Assembly (NCBI GenBank): GCA_002215675.1
Contig: NGFH01000007.1
Location: forward strand, 62,001 to 126,000
Length of the DNA: 64,000 nucleotides
Origin: Bacteroidetes bacterium 2013_40CM_41_45
GTDB lineage: Bacteria; Bacteroidota; Bacteroidia; AKYH767-A; 2013-40CM-41-45
Direction: 5' to 3'
This document shows positions 40,358 through 48,899 of this stretch, piece after piece (the stretch's first letter is position 1; each line of letters starts with the position of its first letter). The notes under the pieces were generated by a model. That model was given only the letters and a program-made list of their open reading frames with translations, did not search any database and was not told the DNA's origin. Made by a program: the position numbers and the translations under genes.

Positions 40358-41416
40358 ATGAAAATCGCTCAAGTGCCTCCGCTAATTGAATCCGTTCCTC
40401 CGAAAGGATATGGCGGCACTGAGCGCGTTGTGTCCTTACTTACAGAAGAATTAGTAAAACGCGGGCATGAGGTTACTTTGTTTGCTTCAGCCGATTCTGT
40501 TACAGATGCCAGGCTGGTTCCTATTTGCCCCAAAGGATTGCGCCAATACAATGAAAATGTTGCCGGGCTTGCTTATCATTATATTCAGCTGGAAGCGGTG
40601 AAGAGAAAATCTCCTGAATTTGATGTGATTCATTTTCACAATGACTACATACATTTTCCTGTTTCGCGGTTGATGAACTATGCTCATGTTACTACACTGC
40701 ATGGCAGGCTGGATACTCCTGGCTTAAATTCACTCTATAAACAATTCAGCGATATGCCCGTGGTATCAATTTCCGACAGCCAGCGTCTTCCTCTGCCGCA
40801 TGCATTCTGGATCTCAACCATATATCATGGCTTGCCGTTGGATATGTACAAGCCCGGAAAAGGTGAAGGAGGTTATCTTGCCTTCCTGGGAAGAATTTCT
40901 CCGGAGAAACGTCCCGACAGGGCTATAGAAATTGCGAGGAAGACGGGTGTGCCTTTAAAAATTGCTGCAAAGATTGACGCGGCGGACAAAAAATATTTCG
41001 AAGAAAACATCAGAGGTTTGCTTGACCATCCGTTAATAGAATTTGTCGGTGAAATCGGTGAAGAAGACAAAGAAGAATTTCTCGGCAACGCATCTGCCCT
41101 GCTCTTTCCTATTGACTGGCCCGAACCTTTCGGGCTTGTGATGATTGAGGCGATGGCATGCGGCACTCCCGTTATTGCATTCAATGCAGGTTCGGTGCCC
41201 GAAGTTATTGATGAAGGAATTACCGGCTACGTGGTTTCATCCATTGATGAAGCGTTGGATGCCGTAATCAATTTGCCGCTCCTTAGCCGTAAAGAAGTAA
41301 GGCGTAGATTTGAGGAGCGTTTTGATGTACGAATGATGGTTGACCATTATGAAAATATTTATTCGAGAGTTATTGAAATAAAAAAGCACAGAACACATTC
41401 TATTAATCTTTCATAA
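40358..41416 (+). CDS. GT4-family glycosyltransferase
   Basis: The 352-residue protein has the GT-B fold of glycosyltransferase family 4: KGYGGTERVVSLLTEELVKR near the N-terminus, FDVIHFHNDYIHF, a Gly-rich GYLAFLGRISPEKRPDRAIE, and the EX7E motif in PEPFGLVMIEAMACGTPVIA. It transfers a sugar from a nucleotide-sugar donor to an unknown acceptor. No signal peptide; cytoplasmic. The next gene, 19 bases on and on the same strand, is a glycogen-debranching-type enzyme, and GT4/debranching pairs are common, so it probably serves storage or osmoprotective glucan metabolism. The acceptor is not known. Confidence 0.9.
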   Translation: MKIAQVPPLIESVPPKGYGGTERVVSLLTEELVKRGHEVTLFASADSVTDARLVPICPKGLRQYNENVAGLAYHYIQLEAVKRKSPEFDVIHFHNDYIHFPVSRLMNYAHVTTLHGRLDTPGLNSLYKQFSDMPVVSISDSQRLPLPHAFWISTIYHGLPLDMYKPGKGEGGYLAFLGRISPEKRPDRAIEIARKTGVPLKIAAKIDAADKKYFEENIRGLLDHPLIEFVGEIGEEDKEEFLGNASALLFPIDWPEPFGLVMIEAMACGTPVIAFNAGSVPEVIDEGITGYVVSSIDEALDAVINLPLLSRKEVRRRFEERFDVRMMVDHYENIYSRVIEIKKHRTHSINLS

Positions 41417-41438
41417 TGAAAGAATAACTTAAAGCTTG

Positions 41439-43628
41439 ATGGCAAAACATAAAGCAAGCGATACGGTTATCCAGCTGGAAAATAAATTCTACGTTTCCAC
41501 AAATTCCTCCTATGCGGATAACAGTATTAAAATTCTCAATCACTCCGATACCTTCGGAATATTCGACCGATGGGGAGATATAACACCTTACGGTGAAGCT
41601 GTCCAGGGTATTTATCACAAGGGAACACGCTATATAAGTGAAAGCGAATTCAACCTGAACGGAGACCGTCCCCTGTTATTAAGCTCAGCAATAAAGGAAG
41701 ACAACGAAATTTTTTCTGTTGACCTTACCAACGAATCATTTCCTGAAATGGACGGCAGGCCGGCAATTCCAAAAGGCGTTATACATATCATGCGCAATAA
41801 GTTTATCCGTGACGGGCGGCTTTACGAAACGATTGGGTTCAGGAACTTCGGCAACACGGCCTATGCATTCGATGCATCGCTGAATTTTCACAGTGACTTC
41901 CGCGACATTTTCGAAATCCGTGGAATGAGAAGAGAAAAACGTGGAGAGATTTTTGAAATCAGGCACGTGGGCAATGACAAGCTGCGAATAAGATACCGCG
42001 GGCTTGACGGGATAGAAAGAATAACAACCATTCATCTGCGTAATGCGCCCGATTCATGGGAAGGGCAAACCAGCGCTGTCTTTCTTTTGTCGCTTGCGCC
42101 CGAGCAACGTTTTATTCTGGAATATTCTTTCACATTCACCAGCAACAAAAATGAAAATTCCATTTACAGTTATGAGAAGGCAAAAAAGAAAATGGAAGAA
42201 GAGCTTACGGTTTCAAGGAAAGAATTCGCACACATCTATACTTCAAACGAACAATTTAACCAATGGGTAAACCGCTCTCACAGCGACCTTCTTTCCCTGA
42301 TGGCGAGTACTCCGGACGGGCGGTATCCGTATGCGGGAGTACCCTGGTACAATACCGCGTTCGGGCGGGACGGAATTATTACTGCATTGGAAACATTGTG
42401 GGTGGCTCCCGATATTGCCAGGGATGTGCTTTTGTTCCTGGCAAAAAACCAGGCGACAGAAATAAATTCTTTCAGCGATTCACAACCGGGAAAAATTCTT
42501 CACGAAATGCGTGAGGGAGAAATGGTGGAGACCAAAGAAATTCCTTTCAAAAAATATTACGGCTCTGTTGATGCGACACCTTTATTCATTATGCTGGCAG
42601 GTGCATACTATCAACGCACTGCCGACTTAGAAACAATTCAGTCCATCTGGAAAAATATCCTGGCGGCACTTGATTGGATGGAGCGGTATGGTGATTATGA
42701 CAAGGATGGCTTTATAGAATATCATAAAAGTGAACACGGCCTGGTTAATCACGGATGGAAAGATTCTTTAGATTCCATCAGCTATGCAGACGGTTCGCTG
42801 GCTGTTCATCCCATTGCCGTGTGCGAAGTGCAGGCGTATGCTTACCAGGCTAAGCTCAACGCATCCATGCTGGCAGCAGTGCTTGAAGACAAAGAGCTTT
42901 CCACTAAGCTGCGTGATGAAGCGCACCGGCTCAAGCAGCAATTTCATGAATCATTTTGGGACGATGAAATGGGAACCTACGCTCTTGCTCTTGACGGAAA
43001 TAAAAAACAATGTCGCGTGCTTGCATCTAATGCAGGCCACTGTCTGTTTGCCGGCATTGCCGACCACCAGGTTGCGGAGCGCATTGTAAAAAATCTTTTA
43101 AAAGATGATATGTTCTCCGGATGGGGAATTCGCACGTTGAGCACCCGGGAAAAACGTTTCAACCCCATGTCGTATCATAACGGCTCGGTGTGGGCGCACG
43201 ATGTGGCCATGATTACGTATGGTTTTGCGCGCTATGGTTTTCGCAAAGAAGCCATGCAGCTGACTGCAGCGCTTTTCGATGCATCGCTTTTCATAGAGCA
43301 GCAACGAATCCCCGAGCTCTTCTGCGGATTCCAGCGCAGGCATGGTGAAGGGCCCACTGCGTATCCCGTAGCATGCTCTCCGCAGTCGTGGTCAGTAGGT
43401 GCTGTTTTTCTCATGCTCGAAGCATGTCTGCATATGGAAATCAATGCCCCGCAACGCAAAGTAGTTTTCAGGCGTCCGCTGCTGCCCGATTTTATGGACA
43501 CCATTCTTATTACAGATTTCCGTCTCAATAATGAACGGGTATCTTTTGAACTTCACCGTTACAAAGACGGCATAGGGCTCGATGTGAAAGAGAACAGCAC
43601 CGAATGGGAAATCGTGCTGGTGAAATAA
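41439..43628 (+). CDS. Amylo-alpha-1,6-glucosidase-type debranching enzyme
   Basis: Start ATG at 41439 (729 residues); an upstream in-frame TTG is possible. The N-terminal part (residues 20-250; GIYHKGTRYISESEFNLNGD) is the glycogen-debranching N-terminal domain, and the C-terminal part is the (alpha/alpha)6 catalytic domain: YAGVPWYNTAFGRDGIITAL (Asp), HGLVNHGWKDSLDSISYADG, MSYHNGSVWAHDVAMITYGF, PVACSPQSWSVGAV. It removes alpha-1,6 branches from glycogen or related glucans in the cytoplasm. It follows the GT4 gene, with a 23-nt gap, so the two are likely an operon. The hairpin 20 bases downstream is oriented for the gene on the other strand. Confidence 0.9.
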   Translation: MAKHKASDTVIQLENKFYVSTNSSYADNSIKILNHSDTFGIFDRWGDITPYGEAVQGIYHKGTRYISESEFNLNGDRPLLLSSAIKEDNEIFSVDLTNESFPEMDGRPAIPKGVIHIMRNKFIRDGRLYETIGFRNFGNTAYAFDASLNFHSDFRDIFEIRGMRREKRGEIFEIRHVGNDKLRIRYRGLDGIERITTIHLRNAPDSWEGQTSAVFLLSLAPEQRFILEYSFTFTSNKNENSIYSYEKAKKKMEEELTVSRKEFAHIYTSNEQFNQWVNRSHSDLLSLMASTPDGRYPYAGVPWYNTAFGRDGIITALETLWVAPDIARDVLLFLAKNQATEINSFSDSQPGKILHEMREGEMVETKEIPFKKYYGSVDATPLFIMLAGAYYQRTADLETIQSIWKNILAALDWMERYGDYDKDGFIEYHKSEHGLVNHGWKDSLDSISYADGSLAVHPIAVCEVQAYAYQAKLNASMLAAVLEDKELSTKLRDEAHRLKQQFHESFWDDEMGTYALALDGNKKQCRVLASNAGHCLFAGIADHQVAERIVKNLLKDDMFSGWGIRTLSTREKRFNPMSYHNGSVWAHDVAMITYGFARYGFRKEAMQLTAALFDASLFIEQQRIPELFCGFQRRHGEGPTAYPVACSPQSWSVGAVFLMLEACLHMEINAPQRKVVFRRPLLPDFMDTILITDFRLNNERVSFELHRYKDGIGLDVKENSTEWEIVLVK

Positions 43629-43647
43629 ATTAGCTTCAGCATCCATC

Positions 43648-43694
43648 AAAAAAAACTGCCCGCAAAGTTTACCTGACGAGATATATGCGGGCAG
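43648..43694 (-). terminator. Rho-independent terminator for the YodC-like gene
   Basis: On the minus strand CTGCCCGC (43694-43687) and GCGGGCAG (43663-43656) form an 8-bp stem with a 23-nt loop, followed by eight T (43655-43648). It lies 51 bases after the stop at 43746. It may also weakly terminate the plus-strand debranching gene. Confidence 0.75.
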
Positions 43695-43745
43695 ATGTCA
43701 ATTATAAAAATTGACAATGCACCAAAGTAACCTGATTATTTATTC

Positions 43746-44006
43746 CTACGGCATTTCTTCCGTTCCGTTTTTTTCTTTCGGCTTCGGTATATTCACAATG
43801 TTTGGAGGCCTTACCACAAATTCTTTTTCTAATTCATCGGGAGTAAACTCATGCACCAGCCGCTCTACATCTGTTGACAACCTGCAAATAATCACCTTAC
43901 GTTTTTTATCAATCTCAACAATGACCAGGGTCAACTCTTTCTGATTTAGCGGGACTACACTTTCTCCTATTTTAAAATCATCGATGCTATATGGTTTTGA
44001 TGGCAT
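43746..44006 (-). CDS. YodC/DUF2158-like small protein
   Basis: The 86-residue protein contains FKIGESVVPLNQKELTLVIV and KRKVIICRLSTDVERLVHEF, an arrangement like the YodC (DUF2158) fold, a small beta domain in which a lead strand has a GdVV/GESVV motif, and a Lys/Pro-rich tail. It is cytoplasmic; function unknown. The sequence is flanked by a terminator downstream. The start at 44006 is the ATG MPSKPYSIDDFKIG. I judge the YodC relation as plausible rather than proven. Confidence 0.6.
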   Translation of the reverse strand: MPSKPYSIDDFKIGESVVPLNQKELTLVIVEIDKKRKVIICRLSTDVERLVHEFTPDELEKEFVVRPPNIVNIPKPKEKNGTEEMP

Positions 44007-44218
44007 AAAATAATTTCATGTAAATAAAATAAAAACGCCAAAACTAAAAAAATATTATTCCACGTTTTATTGAAATTCTTGCACTTAAAACAGTTTTAGA
44101 CGGGTGAATGATTTTCATCGATGCTTCGCTTAAGTCTGTCGATGGTTGACGTGAAGAAAATGAAAGTTGGTATATTTGACGGGACGAAAGCCTGGCAACA
44201 CAGAAAAGAATAAACTCT

Positions 44219-44674
44219 ATGTACTGCAAACATTGCGGAAATCAAATTGATTCTGATAGTAAATTCTGTTCATTTTGTGGTCGTGAAGTTAATCTACAAG
44301 GAAGACCCACTGCATCACAATTAGAAATTCCAAAATCCGCCATTCAAAATACTATTACGAAAAATGTTTATCAAAACAAATATGACTCGACTTACGAAAA
44401 AGATTCACCAACGACTGCAGTAGGCATAGTCTTAATCATTTTATCTTTAGTACTATTTTATTTAACGGATGGCAGTATTTCTGGCAACAATGACATCGCT
44501 GTAATGAGTATTATTTCACTGGTAGTAAGAATCGGAATAACAGTTTGGGTAGTTGATATTGCAAAGAAATTAAATCGTAATTCAACTGGATGGGGAATAT
44601 TTGCCTTTTTTCTTCCATTCATTTCACTCATTGTAATTGGTCAGATGAGGAAATTAGCAGTTCCCGCTCCCTAG
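44219..44674 (+). CDS. Zinc-ribbon membrane protein
   Basis: The 151-residue protein starts with a zinc ribbon MYCKHCGNQIDSDSKFCSFC, with four cysteines in CxxC-X11-CxxC spacing, a Ser/Thr/Gln-rich linker, and then three hydrophobic helices (about 69-86, 94-114, 126-142). Such zinc_ribbon_2 proteins sit in the inner membrane. Codon use is more AT-rich than that of its neighbours, together with the following gene, which suggests transfer. The next gene starts 49 nt on. Function unknown. Confidence 0.75.
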   Translation: MYCKHCGNQIDSDSKFCSFCGREVNLQGRPTASQLEIPKSAIQNTITKNVYQNKYDSTYEKDSPTTAVGIVLIILSLVLFYLTDGSISGNNDIAVMSIISLVVRIGITVWVVDIAKKLNRNSTGWGIFAFFLPFISLIVIGQMRKLAVPAP

Positions 44675-44723
44675 GAGCTGATACCTTTGTCTGGATGCAA
44701 GTCCTGACAAACACAAAATTATC

Positions 44724-45389
44724 ATGAAGAAAACAATTCAAGAACTTATCCGGGAAGGAGATGACTTGTTGAGAAATCATGCCCATGAATTATATGAAGA
44801 ACATATTGAAGATTATTATTTAAAATTCACGACTAAAGTTAGATTAGTTTTTCGCAAGCTTGTTCCTGACCCACTTGAATTAGAAAAAGAATTTAATCTT
44901 CTTGAAATAGCACACTTTGATGAAGCTCAGTTAAATGAAATTCTCAAGTTACTAAAAAAAGCAGAATGTTATTTCGAAATTGACACCGCAGATGGTTTCT
45001 GGCATTTTCTTCATCCACTGGTGATTAAGTTAGCTAAGGAAAAGTTTGAGCAAATGTATTATGCAGATGCAGTTGAAACGGTGTTCAAAGAAATCAACTC
45101 AATCGTAAAAAAACATTATAAGATTGCAACAGGCATTGAAGAAGACGGAGCGACTCTTATGAATAGAGCATTTTCAGTTAATAATCCTATTTTCTGTTTT
45201 GATGACATTACAACAGAAACTGGAAGAAATATACAACAAGGATACATGCAGATATTTGCAGGTGCAATGATTGGAATTCGAAATCCAAAAGCACATAATA
45301 ATATGACACCGGACAAGAACAAAGCAATGAATTTACTTTTTATTGCATCATTTTTGGCGTTAAAGTTGGAAGACCTTAAAATGATATAA
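44724..45389 (+). CDS. TIGR02391 (Ymh)-family protein, HEPN-like
   Basis: The 221-residue protein has an N-terminal helical part and a C-terminal region typical of the TIGR02391 (Hypoth_Ymh) family: DGFWHFLHPLVIKLAKEKFE, DAVETVFKEINSIVKKHYK, and the conserved IGIRNPKAHNN. The RNPKAH fits the R-X4-H motif of HEPN ribonuclease-like proteins; members are found in phage-defence and mobile contexts and in plasmids. It is in an AT-rich patch with the zinc-ribbon membrane protein and an inverted-repeat element downstream. A defence or toxin role is inference from the family. Start at the ATG 44724. Confidence 0.75.
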   Translation: MKKTIQELIREGDDLLRNHAHELYEEHIEDYYLKFTTKVRLVFRKLVPDPLELEKEFNLLEIAHFDEAQLNEILKLLKKAECYFEIDTADGFWHFLHPLVIKLAKEKFEQMYYADAVETVFKEINSIVKKHYKIATGIEEDGATLMNRAFSVNNPIFCFDDITTETGRNIQQGYMQIFAGAMIGIRNPKAHNNMTPDKNKAMNLLFIASFLALKLEDLKMI

Positions 45390-45481
45390 ATATCTTCCTA
45401 GAGAGAATAAATCAAGAGGCAACTTAGGATGATTAGGACGGTAAGTTGCGAATGTATTAATGTTCAGCTTCTAAAAAAATT

Positions 45482-45582
45482 ACCTCACCCCTTTCGTCCC
45501 CTCTCCTTGAGGAGAGGGGAGCCAATATACGCTACACTGTACTCCTCCTCTCTTTCAGGAGAAGAGACTTGGGAGGTGAGGT
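45482..45582. repeat. Imperfect inverted-repeat element (miniature, about 100 bp)
   Basis: ACCTCACCCC at the left end and GGGAGGTGAGGT at the right end form terminal inverted repeats, each arm holding a smaller internal hairpin (CCCCTCTCC/GGAGAGGGG, 9 bp, at 45498-45519; TCTCTT/AAGAGA in the right arm). The 279-bp gap 45390-45668 has no gene; it holds this element, a terminator, and the helicase start. It may be a non-autonomous element or a long two-arm hairpin. Confidence 0.6.
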
Positions 45583-45586
45583 TTTT

Positions 45587-45611
45587 AAAAAGAGTTTGAA
45601 AACTCTTTTTT
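45587..45611. terminator. Bidirectional terminator-like hairpin
   Basis: AAAAAGAGTTT (45587-45597) pairs with AAACTCTTTTT (45600-45610) with a very short loop; T-runs on both strands. It could end the TIGR02391 transcript. It stands 58 bases before the helicase TTG start. Confidence 0.55.
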
Positions 45612-45668
45612 GCATTCATTAGCACTGCATGTTTTATCCCTATTTTTGAGCACAACTTTTAAAATCCC

Positions 45669-48062
45669 TTGCATTATCTTGAAGAATTGAACGAAGCGCA
45701 GCGCAAAGCTGTGGAGTGCCTTGACGGGCCGGTAATGATTATTGCCGGTGCAGGCTCGGGCAAAACGCGTGTCCTTACCTATCGCATTGCTCACCTTATG
45801 CGCAGCCGCAGCGTGGATGCATTTAACATCCTGGCGCTTACGTTCACCAATAAAGCCGCACGTGAAATGCGCGAACGTATTGCTGTTCTTGCCGGTGATG
45901 AAGCACGCAACCTTTGGATGGGTACGTTTCATTCTGTGTTTGCGCGGGTGCTGCGAGTAGAAGCGGAAAAGCTGGGCTATCCTTCTAACTTTTCTATTTA
46001 CGATACCGATGATTCGCGCTCGTTGCTGAAAGATATTATTAAAGAGCATAATCTTGACGACAAACTTTACCGCCCCGATATGGTGCACAACCGAATCTCC
46101 GGCGCAAAGAACAATTTGATTTCTGCCGATGAATATCTTGCCAACAGTGAAATCATGATGCAGGACACGGAAGCCGGCAGGCCCAAGATGGGATACCTCT
46201 ATAAGTTTTATACGCAGCGGTGCTTTAAGGCAGCAGGGATGGACTTTGATGATTTGCTTTTCAACATGTACCGCCTGCTGGAAAAATTTCCGGATGCGTT
46301 GTACAAGTACCAGCACAAGTTTCATTACCTGATGGTGGATGAATTCCAGGATACGAATCCATTGCAGTATGTGATTGTAAAAAAACTTGCCGCGCTCAAT
46401 GAAAATATCAGCGTGGTGGGCGATGATGCGCAGAGCATTTATGCATTTCGCGGAGCAACGATAAAAAATATCCTCACGTTCAGGAATGATTATCCCGATG
46501 TGCAGATATTTAAGCTGGAACAAAATTACCGCTCCACGAAAATGATTGTGAGCGCTGCCAACAGCATTATCCGTCACAATAAAGACCAGCATCCCAAAGA
46601 AGTATGGACGAACAACGACACGGGAAATAAAATACGTTTGCTGCGCGCCCTCACCGATAATGAGGAAGGGAATAATGTGGCGCATTCTATCTTCGAGGAG
46701 AAAATAAATAACCAGCTCCACAACCGCGACTTCGCCATACTATACCGAACCAATGCGCAGAGCCGCGCCATGGAAGAAGCGCTCCGCAAGCTGAACATCC
46801 CGTACCGGATATATGGCGGGCTTTCGTTCTACAAGCGGAAAGAAATAAAAGACATGCTGTCGTATTTCCGCCTTGTGATAAACAACAATGACGAAGAGGC
46901 GCTGAAACGGATTATCAATATTCCCGCGCGCGGTATTGGTAAAAGCACAGTAGATAAATTAGTGGTTGCTGCTGCCGATGCAGATGTAAGCGTGTGGAAT
47001 GTGATTTCGGAGCCGGAGAAATTCAGCGCCATGATGCAATTTAATTCAGGGATAAGAAGCAAGCTGAATGACTTTATGAATTTGATTCGCAGCCTGAGTG
47101 TGAAAGTTCCGCTGCTCAATGCCTATGACCTTGCCAGCAGCATTGCATCATCCAGCGGTTTGCTGAAAGAATTTTATGATGACAAAACTCCGGAGGGAAT
47201 GAACCGCTATGAAAACATACAGGAGTTGCTGAATGCCATTAAAGAATTTACGGTAAGCGGAAAATCACCGGTGCCCGCGCCCGAGCAGGGTTTGCAAAAT
47301 GAGCTGGGAGAAACGGTGCGCACACTGCCTATATTTATGCAGGACATTGCGCTGTTCACCGATGCGGACGAGGATGACAAAGACGATGATAAAGTTTCGC
47401 TGATGACAGTTCACTCTGCCAAAGGACTTGAGTTTCCGCATGTGTACATCGTGGGGCTGGAAGAAAATATGTTTCCCTCTGCATGGATGCTTGACGACCG
47501 TGCCGACCTGGAGGAAGAAAGGCGTTTGTTTTACGTTGCCGTTACGCGCGCTGAAACAAAGCTCACGTTATCGTACGCGGAAAGCCGTTACCGCTGGGGT
47601 AAATTAATTTCGTGCGAGCCAAGCAGGTTTCTGAATGAAGTGGATGCGCAATGTTTAGAAGCGGTTGCTATCAAGAGAAATGCATTTGCATTTAACAACT
47701 TTGGCTCACCATCTTTTGAGGATAGAGGACGAACGCAATATTCAACTGCAAATTCACGACCGCAAAATGGAAAACGAAAAACAGAAACTTCAAACCAAAA
47801 ACCGCAGCCCCAAAATCCTCAGCATTTAAAAAGAATTTCTGCATTGAAAAACACCGCGAATGCAAATTCATTTACCGGCGATGATGCACGTGAAATACAG
47901 GTGGGTATGGATGTGGAACACCAACGTTTTGGTGATGGGAAAGTGATGCTTATTGAAGGTAATTATCCGGATATAAAAGCCACCGTTTTTTTCCAGGGTA
48001 TGGGACATAAGCAACTGTTGCTGCGGTTTGCAAAGCTGAAAATCAAAAAGGACCGGGATTAA
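45669..48062 (+). CDS. UvrD/PcrA-type DNA helicase
   Basis: The 797-residue protein is a superfamily 1A helicase: Walker A IIAGAGSGKTRVLTYRI, motif Ia (LALTFTNKAAREMR), Walker B LMVDEFQDTN, motif III VVGDDAQSIYAFRGA, motif IV LEQNYRST, motif V VSLMTVHSAKGLEFPHVYIV, motif VI LFYVAVTRAETKLTLSYA, and the C-terminal Tudor-like domain (VGMDVEHQRFGDGKVMLIEG). It unwinds DNA in repair and fork rescue. The start is TTG (MHYLEELNEAQ); no ATG fits. Residues about 690-740 are Asn/Gln/Lys-rich low complexity. I leave the symbol open, since PcrA, UvrD and Rep are not separable here. Confidence 0.93.
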   Translation: MHYLEELNEAQRKAVECLDGPVMIIAGAGSGKTRVLTYRIAHLMRSRSVDAFNILALTFTNKAAREMRERIAVLAGDEARNLWMGTFHSVFARVLRVEAEKLGYPSNFSIYDTDDSRSLLKDIIKEHNLDDKLYRPDMVHNRISGAKNNLISADEYLANSEIMMQDTEAGRPKMGYLYKFYTQRCFKAAGMDFDDLLFNMYRLLEKFPDALYKYQHKFHYLMVDEFQDTNPLQYVIVKKLAALNENISVVGDDAQSIYAFRGATIKNILTFRNDYPDVQIFKLEQNYRSTKMIVSAANSIIRHNKDQHPKEVWTNNDTGNKIRLLRALTDNEEGNNVAHSIFEEKINNQLHNRDFAILYRTNAQSRAMEEALRKLNIPYRIYGGLSFYKRKEIKDMLSYFRLVINNNDEEALKRIINIPARGIGKSTVDKLVVAAADADVSVWNVISEPEKFSAMMQFNSGIRSKLNDFMNLIRSLSVKVPLLNAYDLASSIASSSGLLKEFYDDKTPEGMNRYENIQELLNAIKEFTVSGKSPVPAPEQGLQNELGETVRTLPIFMQDIALFTDADEDDKDDDKVSLMTVHSAKGLEFPHVYIVGLEENMFPSAWMLDDRADLEEERRLFYVAVTRAETKLTLSYAESRYRWGKLISCEPSRFLNEVDAQCLEAVAIKRNAFAFNNFGSPSFEDRGRTQYSTANSRPQNGKRKTETSNQKPQPQNPQHLKRISALKNTANANSFTGDDAREIQVGMDVEHQRFGDGKVMLIEGNYPDIKATVFFQGMGHKQLLLRFAKLKIKKDRD

Positions 48063-48145
48063 ACAGATTAAGCGGATTAAGCGGGATAAAATCCGTTAAA
48101 ATCCTATAAATCCATTCGTAAATTCGTCCATCAGCTGACGGATTC
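48063..48145 (+). repeat. Word repeat between helicase and DUF4290 gene
   Basis: Repeated AACAGATTAAGCGGATTAAG and ATCCATTCGTAAATTCG words fill the gap between the helicase stop and the DUF4290 promoter; similar to other gaps in the window. Confidence 0.5.
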
Positions 48146-48156
48146 GTAGATTACCT

Positions 48157-48164
48157 TATATTTG
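48157..48164 (+). promoter_or_regulatory. Candidate -7 box for the DUF4290 gene
   Basis: TATATTTG matches TAnnTTTG, 16 bases before the ATG at 48181, and is followed by GCACTC, as in the box before the TlpA-like gene (50244-50251). Confidence 0.5.
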
Positions 48165-48180
48165 GCACTCAATTTTTAAA

Positions 48181-48813
48181 ATGGACAAGAATACCTCAAT
48201 GGAATACAATACCTCAAGGGAAAAACTTATTATCCCTGAATACGGGCGCAACGTTCAGAAAATGATACAGCATGCGCAAATGATTGAAGATAGGGAAGAG
48301 CGGACAAAAATTGCGAAACAGATTGTGAACGTAATGGCGATGCTTAACCCAAGTCAGCGCGATGTAAATGATTTTCGTCACAAACTATGGGACCATCTTT
48401 TCCTGATTTCAAATTTTGAACTGGATGTTGACGCACCGTTTCCGAAACCGGAGGAAGACCCCGTACATATCAAGCCGAAAAGATTTCACTATCCTGAATC
48501 AGCAAGCCGCAACCGCCACTACGGAAAAAATGTGGAGATGGCGATAGAAAAAGTTGCTGCCATGCCCGAAGGTGCACCCAGGCAGCAGGCCGTAAAAGAC
48601 CTGGCGAATTTTATGAAGCTTTGCTACCTGACCTGGAATACCGATACCGTAAATGACGACCAGATTTTCCGCGACCTTAGAAGACTATCAGGCGGAAAAA
48701 TTGAAGTGGATATAACGGTATCACTAAATCATTCTCATGAACTTTTGCCGCCGGTACAGAAGAAATCCAAAAATAAAAACCGCCACAAAAACCGCAGGCA
48801 TAGGCACAAGTAA
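48181..48813 (+). CDS. DUF4290 domain protein
   Basis: The 210-residue protein fits DUF4290 of Bacteroidota: LIIPEYGRNVQKMIQHAQMI, DREERTKIAKQIVNVMAMLN, LWDHLFLISNFELDVDAPFP, and a strongly basic C-terminus (KKSKNKNRHKNRRHRHK) that may bind nucleic acid or be disordered. It regularly precedes murA in this phylum, as here (86-nt gap), which is the only clue to function. No signal or membrane segment. Start at ATG 48181; a second Met (SMEYNT) follows at residue 7. Confidence 0.9.
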   Translation: MDKNTSMEYNTSREKLIIPEYGRNVQKMIQHAQMIEDREERTKIAKQIVNVMAMLNPSQRDVNDFRHKLWDHLFLISNFELDVDAPFPKPEEDPVHIKPKRFHYPESASRNRHYGKNVEMAIEKVAAMPEGAPRQQAVKDLANFMKLCYLTWNTDTVNDDQIFRDLRRLSGGKIEVDITVSLNHSHELLPPVQKKSKNKNRHKNRRHRHK

Positions 48814-48893
48814 TAGTTATAAGTTATTAGTTATACGTTATTAGAAAATTACTTTTTTACATCTTATAACATATAACGTATAACATATAATTT
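48814..48893 (+). repeat. Word repeat between the DUF4290 gene and murA
   Basis: TAGTTATAAGTTATTAGTTA followed by CATATAACGTATAACATAT words fill the gap before murA; the same TATAACG words occur at 36727-36763 and 54087-54143. Confidence 0.5.
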
Positions 48894-48899
48894 CCCCCC

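Noticed and set aside
41436-41438. TTG start for the debranching enzyme
   Set aside because: An ATG follows directly at 41439; both are possible but the ATG is the simpler choice.
44044-44229. Minus-strand frame of 61 codons between the YodC-like and zinc-ribbon genes
   Set aside because: No domain, no start signal, and part of it overlaps the start of the zinc-ribbon gene.
45585-46721. A long minus-strand open frame of 378 codons under the helicase gene
   Set aside because: It lies antisense to a complete UvrD/PcrA gene with all motifs; its composition is that of a reversed coding strand, with no signal or known domain.
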